In this document: positions 1 to 6,400 of the stretch, piece after piece
How the letters are laid out: every line of letters starts with the position of its first letter
Numbering within the stretch: position 1 is the stretch's first letter
NCBI GenBank assembly: GCA_964346955.1
Contig: CAYFWT010000017.1
Location: 1-12,053, forward strand
DNA from: CAYFWT01 sp964346955
Lineage (GTDB): Bacteria > Patescibacteriota > Minisyncoccia > Portnoybacterales > UBA2143
Direction of reading: 5' to 3'
DNA: 12,053 nucleotides
Translations under genes and position numbers: made by a program
The notes under the pieces: generated by a model
The model's database searches: none
The model's input: only the letters and a program-made list of their open reading frames with translations
What the model was told of the DNA's origin: nothing

Positions 1-144
1 TACCTCTTCCTTGGAATAATAACGCCAGCCCCGGGCGTCTCTTTTGGCCTTGGGGATTAAACCTGCTTCTTCCCAGCGAATCAAAGTGGTCTTATTGCGG
101 TCTATTCTCTTTAAGATGTCACTAAGGGAATATTTTTCGGGCAT
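1..144 (-). CDS. MerR-like helix-turn-helix protein, 5' part (runs off the window)
   Basis: Open frame of 48 codons from an ATG at 144 to the window edge with no stop, so the C-terminus lies outside. The peptide begins MPEKYSLSDILKRI and continues through KTTLIRWEEAGLIPKA and RDARGWRYYSKEEV. This is the winged helix-turn-helix pattern of the MerR superfamily: a first helix, a recognition helix ending in RWEEAGLIP, then the basic wing with RxWRYY. The DNA-binding function is therefore well supported. The effector or partner domain is missing, so the regulon is unknown, and a short excisionase-like or resolvase-associated MerR domain remains possible. Ribosome binding is weak: an AAGGAT lies directly against the start, closer than usual, and no other Met start is available. 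A terminator-like hairpin ends only 15 bases upstream, so expression probably needs read-through or an internal promoter. Confidence 0.8.
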   Translation of the reverse strand, partial: MPEKYSLSDILKRIDRNKTTLIRWEEAGLIPKAKRDARGWRYYSKEEV

Positions 145-159
145 ATCCTTAAAACAAAT

Positions 160-211
160 AAAAAAAGGGCCTTTTTCTTGAAAATCTTGAAAAATCAAGA
201 ATTCGCCCTTT
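160..211 (-). terminator. Intrinsic terminator-like hairpin before the HTH gene
   Basis: Read on the minus strand, AAAGGGC (211-205) pairs with GCCCTTT (170-164), and inside it TTCTTGA (201-195) pairs with TCAAGAA (181-175). The stem is followed by a run of seven T (166-160), part of which can pair with the A's of the stem base. This is the layout of a Rho-independent terminator for a leftward transcript. A shorter alternative inner hairpin is possible because TCAAGA occurs twice. It could end a noncoding RNA that starts near 877, or act as an attenuator for the HTH gene whose ATG is at 144. Confidence 0.65.
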
Positions 212-258
212 AAACTTGACTAAGAATTCGCCCTTTTTATTAAAGATTCGCCCTTTTT
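197..258. repeat. Three direct repeats, core ATTCGCCCTT
   Basis: The core ATTCGCCCTT occurs at 201-210, 226-235 and 246-255, giving start-to-start spacing of 25 and 20 bases. The first two copies share the longer AAGAATTCGCCCTTT (197-211 and 222-236), and the last two end in five T. On the minus strand each copy reads as A's followed by GGGCGAAT. The array lies just upstream of the HTH gene, so it could be an operator for that regulator. It could equally be an RNA pairing element, since every copy can pair with the GCCCTTT arm of the terminator. Confidence 0.7.
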
Positions 259-404
259 AATGAATATTTAATTTTTATTTACCAGTGGAAGTTAAAAACT
301 TCCTTAATGGTATGGATACTTTTCTCTGGAGTTTAAACTTAAACCTGTTATCTTTTATCTCAGTTAATAGATTTAAGTCTAAATTTCAGATAAAAGGAGT
401 GTTT

Positions 405-513
405 CTTTGAGGGGCATCGTCTCCCCTTTATGGAGAATTTTTATGATTATTTTGAGCTAGCTAGCTGTTAACTTCCCTGGGGCAAAATAAGATGTATTTG
501 ATGCCCCTCAAAG
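405..513 (-). other. 14-bp long-range stem enclosing two inner hairpins
   Basis: CTTTGAGGGGCATC (405-418) and GATGCCCCTCAAAG (500-513) are perfect inverted repeats of 14 bp, 81 bases apart. Between them, on the minus-strand RNA, UUAUUUUG (490-483) can pair with CAAAAUAA (454-447), and UCUCC with GGAGA can form a small hairpin within 438-418. Together these give a closed three-way junction. The loop side also holds AGCTAGCTAGCT (455-466) and GTTAAC (467-472), both self-complementary. Confidence 0.6.
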
Positions 514-535
514 GTTTATTCTTTAAACCCTTGAG
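507..535 (-). other. 12-bp hairpin that overlaps and competes with the long-range stem
   Basis: On the minus-strand RNA, CUCAAGGGUUUA (535-524) pairs with UAAACCUUUGAG (518-507) around the five-base loop AAGAA. Eleven pairs are Watson-Crick and one is G-U. The 3' arm uses bases 513-507, which are also the first half of the 14-bp long-range stem. The two structures therefore exclude each other. Confidence 0.6.
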
Positions 536-884
536 CCTAGTTCCTTCTTTAAAAGGGCGATAAAAAAGAAAAACATAGAGCATCGATGGACATTTATTTA
601 TGTTTTTGGAGATTTCTGGGAGATTTCTGGTATAAATTCTGAAGATTTCTTTTATGGATATCTTAGATGTTTAATGATGTTAATGAAAAAGTACAATTTC
701 GATAAATAAGTTTTCTGCAGAAACCCATAAAATTCCTAAAAAGAATCTGTTTCAAGCTTTCTCTTCAGTCTCTGGTAATGTCCAGGATTCAAAGAATATT
801 TTGGTTGGTTTAAAGAACAATAAAGAGCATAGATAGCTTACTGGGTGTTTTTTAACTATCCCAGTATACCACTATCCTATCTTA

Positions 885-913
885 ACTATAGAAAAGGCCA
901 CAAACCCTGTCAA
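885..913 (-). promoter_or_regulatory. Sigma-70-type promoter reading leftward
   Basis: On the minus strand a perfect -35 TTGACA (913-908) is followed by a 17-base spacer (907-891) and a -10 TATAGT (890-885, five of six consensus bases). Seven bases further on comes G877, a natural start that is also the first base of a 5' hairpin. The promoter lies just beyond the terminator of the rpoB-rpoC-ftsK unit, so it opens a new transcription unit. There is no open reading frame directly after it, which supports a noncoding or long-leader transcript. Confidence 0.75.
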
Positions 914-922
914 GTTCCTTCT

Positions 923-965
923 TGTGGATAAGCTGGGGATGCCTCTATGGACATTTTGTGGATAT
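923..965 (-). promoter_or_regulatory. Pair of DnaA-box-like sites
   Basis: The minus strand holds TTATCCACA at 931-923, a perfect match to the classical DnaA box, and ATATCCACA at 965-957, one base off. They lie in the same orientation with starts 34 bases apart, directly upstream of the promoter at 913-885. This suggests control by DnaA or titration of it. Two boxes are too few to call an origin. Confidence 0.45.
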
Positions 966-993
966 AAAAAAACACCTCTTTAAGGTGTTTTTG
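966..993 (-). terminator. Rho-independent terminator of the rpoB-rpoC-ftsK unit
   Basis: AAAAACACCT (968-977) and AGGTGTTTTT (983-992) form a ten-pair hairpin with the loop CTTTA (978-982). On the minus strand the stem runs directly into TTTTTTTATAT, a good U-tract, so it fits termination of the leftward ftsK transcript. On the plus strand the five T's are inside the stem, so termination there would be weaker. Confidence 0.8.
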
Positions 994-1007
994 CCTATTA
1001 TCTTACT

Positions 1008-1114
1008 GTCATTCTGAGCACTTCGCATCCGCTCAGCACAGGCTCCGCGAAGAATCCCGTGTTATTCTTGCCTGGGATCCTTCGCCCCGACGTTACGTCG
1101 GGGCTCAGGATGAC
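1008..1114. repeat. Palindromic interspersed repeat of the GTCATTCTGAGC type
   Basis: The ends are GTCATTCTGAGC (1008-1019) and GCTCAGGATGAC (1103-1114), an inverted pair with one mismatch. Inside are CTCCGCGAAGAATCCCG (1043-1059), GGGATCCTTCGC (1074-1085) and a perfect hairpin CCCCGACG-TTA-CGTCGGGG (1085-1103). I recognise this as the widespread intergenic repeat built around GTCATTCTGAGC...GAAGAATC, seen in many unrelated bacterial genomes. It lies between the ftsK stop and the terminator, so it would be transcribed as the 3' untranslated part of the operon. Its base composition is more GC-rich than its surroundings. Confidence 0.75.
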
Positions 1115-1128
1115 GTTAAAATTGGAAA

Positions 1129-3366
1129 TTACTCAATATCTATTTTCTCCCCTTCATCAATAAACACTTGTCGCGGTTTAGCACCATCAGCCGGGCCAAC
1201 CACCCCTTCTTCCTCCAAAATATCTAATAATCGAGCTGCCCGAGCATAACCAATCCGTAATCTTCGCTGTAATAGAGAAGCTGAAGCCTTACCCGCTTGG
1301 GTAACTACTTCTTTGGCTTCTTGATATAATTCGTCACTCGCTTCTGAGCCGTTGAAATCAGGGCCTAACCTTGTCTCGACTCGGAAAGGTTGGCTGGTAG
1401 TTACCTCGTCATTATAGTCCGGCTGACTAGTTCCTCTCAAATAATCAGTTACTCTTTTAATCTCTTTATCTGAAGTATAAGCTCCCTGAATCCGGCGGGG
1501 CTTAGCTGAATCACCGGCTAGAAAAAGCATATCGCCATTACCTAATAATTTTTCCGCTCCGGCCATATCTAAAATGGTTCGGGCATCAACTTGAGAAGCC
1601 ACTTGAAAAGCCATTCTTGAGGTAATATTCGCCTTGATTAAACCAGTGATTACTTCCACCGAAGGCCGTTGAGTAGAAACAACCAGATGAATACCAACCG
1701 CCCGGGCCATCTGAGCCAATCTAACAATACCTGCCTCCACCTCTCGACCATGCGAAGCCATTAAATCAGCTAGTTCATCAATAATAATAACGACATAGGG
1801 CAATCGTTCACCTTTGGCCAATTGCTCTTTCCCCTTATTATAAGCCCTGATATCCCGCTTGCCCGCTTCCTGGAAAATTTCAAAGCGCCGTTCCATTTCG
1901 CCAACTGCCCAACGCAAGGCGCTAATGGCTTTATCCGCTTGAACAACCACGGGAGTCAATAAATGAGGAATGGCATTATAAGTAACCAGCTCTACTCTCT
2001 TAGGATCAATTAGAATAAACTTAAGGGCTCCAGGAAAATTTCGATAAATCAAACTAGTAATTAAATTATTTAAAGCAATAGTTTTTCCCGTTCCCGTAGC
2101 ACCGGCCACCAATAGATGGGGCATTTGAGCCAGGTCAGCAAACATAGGATTGCCGGCCACATCTCGACCCAAAGCAAAAGTCAAAGAGGAAGAAGATTCC
2201 TTAAAAGTTGGTCTCTCCAAAAGATTTCTTAAACGAACCAAAACAACTGCCCGATTAGGAATCTCAATGCCCACCAAAGAACGTTTAGGAATTGGTGCCT
2301 CTATTCGTAAAGGATGAGCGGCCAAAGCTAAAGACAAATCATTATGCAAAGCAGTAATCCGAGAAAGCTTTACTCCCTGGGCTGGTCTTAAAGTATATTG
2401 GGTGACACTTGGCCCAACATTAACCTCAGCCATCTCCACTTCAATACCAAAATTCTCTAAAGTTCGTTTAATAATATTGATATTAGCTTTGATGTCGCCG
2501 CTGGTCGGCTGTCCTTTATCTTTTTCTAGAAAATCAAGGGGGGGCAGTTTAAAACCTGGGGGTGGGACTACCATTTTTCCTTTGACTGGTCGGGCTTGAC
2601 TAACTGAGGTAACAGATGGAATGACTTCCTTATCTTCTGTGGAAACTTCTCGGCCCAAAAGACGATCCTTCCCTTCCTTCTCTCTGCTAATTTCTTCTCT
2701 TGCTTTCTCTTTTAATTTACCCCAAAGACTAAGCTTTTTTTCTTTTTCGGTTGGCGGCAAAGGCTCTTTGGCTTCGCCTGGAACAGCTTTAGCCTCCTCT
2801 TTCTCTTTCTTCCTTGAAGGAATAAGAGAAATATTAAAAGTAGTCAAAATGGAAATTGCCAAAAGAGACAAAAGAACCACTAAAGATGCCCAAAAGCCTA
2901 AATACTTAATTAAAGGATGGCCAATAATTAAGCCAAGATAGCCCCCTCCCCGACTACTAACCACCGACAGATTATCGCCTAAATCAGCTGACCGAAAAGC
3001 AAAAATATGAAAAATTCCCAAAATGCTAAAAACAAAAAGAACCACTCCAATAAGAATGGTTCGATAAACTGGCCGCTCTTTTTCCTTAAATCTTAAACGA
3101 GGTGTTAAAATAGCTAAACCAACTAAAACAAAACCAATGGAAACAAGGAAAAACCCCAAGCCAAAAAGTAAGCGCGTTATCTCCAAAAAGTATTGGCCAA
3201 ATACCCCAGCCACATTTAAAAAACTTAAAAAACTTAAAACAGCCAAGGCAAAACAAATGACCACTAAAATCCCCTTTTTGGTCTCAAAATGAAGAGCCGG
3301 TTTCTTTTTGAGCTCTTTTTTGAGCTTCAGTCCCTTTTTCTTTTTTTTGAGACGTCTTTTAGCCAC
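1129..3366 (-). CDS. ftsK: FtsK/SpoIIIE family DNA translocase
   Basis: A 745-residue membrane-anchored ATPase that pumps double-stranded DNA during chromosome segregation and division. The N-terminus is a lysine/arginine-rich tail (about residues 1-31). Four predicted transmembrane helices follow at roughly 33-53, 65-87, 103-123 and 155-178, then a charged linker to about 290. The motor has Walker A GATGTGKT at 422-429 and Walker B VVIIIDE at 525-531, with the typical STQRPSVEVITGLIKANI stretch after it. Residues 676-736 match the C-terminal winged-helix gamma domain (ASASLLQRRLRIGYARAARL), which reads orienting sequences such as KOPS/SRS. The motor and gamma modules look intact, and the linker is shorter than in E. 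coli FtsK. The start is GTG at 3366, chosen because it gives the basic tail before helix 1. No clear Shine-Dalgarno precedes it. It follows rpoC by 84 bases, so co-transcription is likely. Confidence 0.93.
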   Translation of the reverse strand: MAKRRLKKKKKGLKLKKELKKKPALHFETKKGILVVICFALAVLSFLSFLNVAGVFGQYFLEITRLLFGLGFFLVSIGFVLVGLAILTPRLRFKEKERPVYRTILIGVVLFVFSILGIFHIFAFRSADLGDNLSVVSSRGGGYLGLIIGHPLIKYLGFWASLVVLLSLLAISILTTFNISLIPSRKKEKEEAKAVPGEAKEPLPPTEKEKKLSLWGKLKEKAREEISREKEGKDRLLGREVSTEDKEVIPSVTSVSQARPVKGKMVVPPPGFKLPPLDFLEKDKGQPTSGDIKANINIIKRTLENFGIEVEMAEVNVGPSVTQYTLRPAQGVKLSRITALHNDLSLALAAHPLRIEAPIPKRSLVGIEIPNRAVVLVRLRNLLERPTFKESSSSLTFALGRDVAGNPMFADLAQMPHLLVAGATGTGKTIALNNLITSLIYRNFPGALKFILIDPKRVELVTYNAIPHLLTPVVVQADKAISALRWAVGEMERRFEIFQEAGKRDIRAYNKGKEQLAKGERLPYVVIIIDELADLMASHGREVEAGIVRLAQMARAVGIHLVVSTQRPSVEVITGLIKANITSRMAFQVASQVDARTILDMAGAEKLLGNGDMLFLAGDSAKPRRIQGAYTSDKEIKRVTDYLRGTSQPDYNDEVTTSQPFRVETRLGPDFNGSEASDELYQEAKEVVTQAGKASASLLQRRLRIGYARAARLLDILEEEGVVGPADGAKPRQVFIDEGEKIDIE

Positions 3367-3376
3367 AAACCCAAAT

Positions 3377-3450
3377 CAGAATTTGGAATTTAGAATTTGG
3401 AATTTGGCTTTTTAAATTTTAGCTAAATTCTAGATTCCAGATTCCAGATT
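3377..3450. repeat. Short tandem repeats in the rpoC-ftsK spacer
   Basis: AGAATTTGGAATTT (3379-3392) is followed by an almost identical AGAATTTGGAATTTGG (3392-3407). A second motif, AGATTCCAGATTCCAGATTC, starts at 3432 and contains AGATTCC twice. These simple repeats occupy most of the 84-base spacer. Similar fragments occur at 10922-10939 near the TPR gene and inside rpoB next to a palindromic insert (GGATTTTGGAATTTT, 8752-8766). They look like remnants of a dispersed spacer repeat rather than a protein-binding site. Confidence 0.55.
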
Positions 3451-6400
3451 CTATTTACTAAATCCGGTACCTGCTGGTATTAGTTTACCAATAATCACAT
3501 TCTCTTTCAAGCCACGCAGTTCATCCTTTTTCCCCTGAATACTAGCATCAATCAAAACCCTAGCTGTCTCTTGAAAAGAAGCGGCCGAAAGAAAACTCTC
3601 GGTAGTTAAAGAAACTTTAGTAATACCTAAAAGCAGGGACTCGCTACTAGCTGGTTGGCCACTAGTTTTAGCTACTTGAGTATTTTCTTTTTCGAAACGA
3701 TTTCGTTCAACTATCTGGTCAGCTAAAAGGTTAGTTGAGCCTGGGTCTTTTATTCTCTCCCGCGAAAACATCTGTCGGATAATCATCTCGATATGCTTAT
3801 CATTAATGTTTTCGCCAGCAAAAGTATAAATTTGTTGAACCTCTTTAATTATATATCTCTGAACAGCTTCTTTTCCAGCCACTCGATAGAGTTCCTTCAA
3901 ATCAATATGCCCTTCGCCTATCTGCTGGCCCTTGGCAATCAAGTCTCCTTTATTGACCCAAATTCCTATACCAGTTGGTAAGCTACATTCTACCACCTTC
4001 TTCTCCTTGCTCCTTGAGCGACTTCTCTCTTTCTTTACTTTTGCTTGGCTTGAGGTGGTTATGGCCTTTTTGACTTTCTCTAATGATTCTATTCGAATAA
4101 TTACTTGCTTGCCTCTTTCGATAACCTCAATGACTCGACCATCAACTTCTGAGATAACCGCCCTTCCTTTAGGTGACCTCGCTTCAAAAATTTCTTCCAC
4201 TCGAGGCAGACCTTGAGTAATATCTTGACCACCAGCCACGCCACCAGTATGGAAAGTCCGCAAGGTCAATTGAGTCCCTGGTTCGCCAATTGCCTGAGCA
4301 GTAACAATGCCGACTGCCTCACCCAATTTAATTAGCTGATTTCTGCCCAAATCATAACCATAACATTTCTGACAAATCCCGTTGACGGTCTGACAAGTAG
4401 TCACTGACCTGACCCTAACTTTATCAATGCCAGCCTCATCTATTTTTTGAGCGGCCTCCTTGTCAATCAGCTGCCCTGCTTTAACCAACACCTCGCCTTC
4501 TTTTGGGGACAGTCCCTCAGGGACAGTCCTGCTCCGCGAGGACTGTCCCTGAGGGACTGTCCCCGCCCGCGGTGCTATAATTCTCTCTAAACTCACTCTC
4601 CCAACAATCCGTGAAGCTAAAGAATTGCCCATATTCTCTTCGTCTTCTCGGTAAATATAAATCCCTTTCCTCTCTCCGCAATCTTCCTCACGGACAACCA
4701 CATCTTGACAAACGTCAACTAAACGCCGCGTCAAATAGCCAGCGGTGGCTGTCTTTAAAGCAGTATCAGCCATTCCCTTTCTACCACCATGAGTAGAAAT
4801 AAAATATTCCAAAACATTAAAACCTTCTTTATAAGAACTTTTAATCGGCAATTCAATAACCTCACCAGCTGGGTTAATCACCAATCCCTTCATGCCACTC
4901 ATCTGGGTCAATTGCCCCCAGGAACCTCTTGAGCCAGAGTCAAAAATAGTAAAGATGGGACCGCGTAAATCTAAAGTTTCTGGTGTTTGCCGAGCTATCT
5001 TCTCGGTAGCATTCAACCAAATTTCAATCACCCGTGATTTTCTTTCGGCATCAGTTAACAACCCATTTTCATATTGGGTCTGAACAGCTTCTACTTCCTT
5101 GTGAGCTTCTTCTAGCCAGGCCTTCTTCTCTTTGGGAATTTGTAAGTCATCCATCCCCCAACTAATACCTGAATCAGAAGCATATTTAAAACCCATCCTT
5201 TTAATTCTATCCAAAATTAAAGCTGTTTTTTTAATACCACATTTATCTATCAATTCTGAAACCAACTTACGCAACTCTCGAGAATTCATCGCCCTGTTAA
5301 CAAAACCAACTTCTGGAGGTAACGGCTCATTAAAAATAATCCGACCAACTGAAGTTTCAACTAACTCAGGGGGAGTAGTCCCCTCCGCTACCTTCTTTTT
5401 AGCTTTAGAGGACGTCGCCGGAGGGACTATCCCCGTACTGGGAATTCGTACTTTAATCATCGCCCTTAAATGAACATGACCAAAGTGCTTAGCCAAAAGT
5501 GCCTCTGATGGCGTACTAAAAATCTTTCCCTCGCCAGGCAAGCCATCTTCAATTTTAGTCATCCAATAACAACCCAAAACCATATCCTGGGTAGGGATGG
5601 CCACTGGCTCACCAGTGGCTGGTTTAAGTAAATTATCTGAAGAAAGCATTATTTTTTTCGCCTCAGCTTGAGCCTTTTCGCTTAAGGGCAAATGGACAGC
5701 CATTTGGTCACCATCAAAATCAGCATTAAAAGCCCGACAAACAATGGGATGAATTCGAATAGCGCTTCCCTCAACCAAAACCGGCTGGAAAGCTTGAATC
5801 CCTAAGCGATGCAAAGTTGGCGCTCGATTCAAAAGAACATAACGATTTTGCGTCACCTCTTCTAAAATGTTCCAAACTTCATCTGTTTCTTCCTCAATTA
5901 ACCGGCCGGCTCCCCGGACATTGTGAGCCAGGCCCTGTTCCACTAATTTATTAATCACAAAAGGCTTAAAAATCTCTAAAGCCATGTACTTGGGCAAACC
6001 ACACTGATGAAGTTTTAGTTCTGGACCAACCACGATTACCGAGCGACCTGAATAATCCACTCGCTTGCCCAAAAGATTTTGCCTAAATCGTCCTTGTTTT
6101 CCTTTAAGCATATCAGCCAATGACTTAAGGGTTCTTTTTTGACCAGTTGAGGCAGCCACCATCACTTGACTGCGCCGGCTAGTGTTATCAACCAAAGCAT
6201 CAACTGCTTCCTGAAGCATTCTCTTTTCATTACGGCAAATAACTTCTGGTGCTTTTAGCTCTATTAGCCGCTTCAAGCGATTATTACGGTTAATCACCCG
6301 TCGGTATAAATCATTGACATCAGAAGTAGCATAACGACCGCCATCTAATTGAACCATCGGCCGCAGGTCAGGTGGTAAGACTGGCAGAATAGTTAAAAAC

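Larger units (their letters stand above)
160..877 (-). ncRNA. Candidate large structured noncoding RNA or long regulatory leader
   Basis: No convincing coding frame is seen on either strand here. On the minus strand a good promoter (913-885) predicts a start at G877, and a terminator-like hairpin with a U-tract closes the unit at 160, giving about 715 nt. The predicted RNA is dense in inverted repeats. A 5' hairpin has GGATAG (877-872) with CTATCT (836-831) and TACTGGG (866-860) with CCCAGTA (845-839). Others are AAAAACATA (607-599) with TATGTTTTT (577-569), a 14-bp stem 513-500/418-405, CTTTTATCT (396-388) with AGATAAAAG (360-352), and GGAAGTT (303-297) with AACTTCC (293-287). I looked for tmRNA, RNase P, SRP and tRNA signatures and found none. 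Against the call, the minus strand is slightly C-rich in places, which is not typical of structured RNA, so strand and extent rest mainly on the promoter and terminator. Confidence 0.45.

Noticed and set aside
216..243. Plus-strand promoter TTGACT with TATTAA, spacing 16
   Set aside because: It leads into no reading frame and is weaker than the opposite promoter at 913-885. A plus-strand transcript is not excluded, but it is not favoured.
461..583. 40-residue minus-strand ORF starting MLYVFLFYRP
   Set aside because: No ribosome-binding site, no recognisable family, and it overlaps the competing RNA stems. It is likely a chance frame.
663..728. 21-residue minus-strand ORF starting MGFCRKLIYR, with AGGA upstream
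   Set aside because: Too short to judge and no family resemblance. It could be a leader peptide, but nothing in the sequence supports that beyond the AGGA.
160..877. tmRNA, RNase P RNA, SRP RNA or tRNA
   Set aside because: The conserved segments expected by eye (TTCGAATCC-type T arm, GAGGAAAGTCC, GGAAGCAG) were not found on the minus strand.
145..1128. Replication origin
   Set aside because: Only two DnaA-box-like sites, no dnaA or typical origin neighbours in the window, and genes on both sides keep the same strand and skew.
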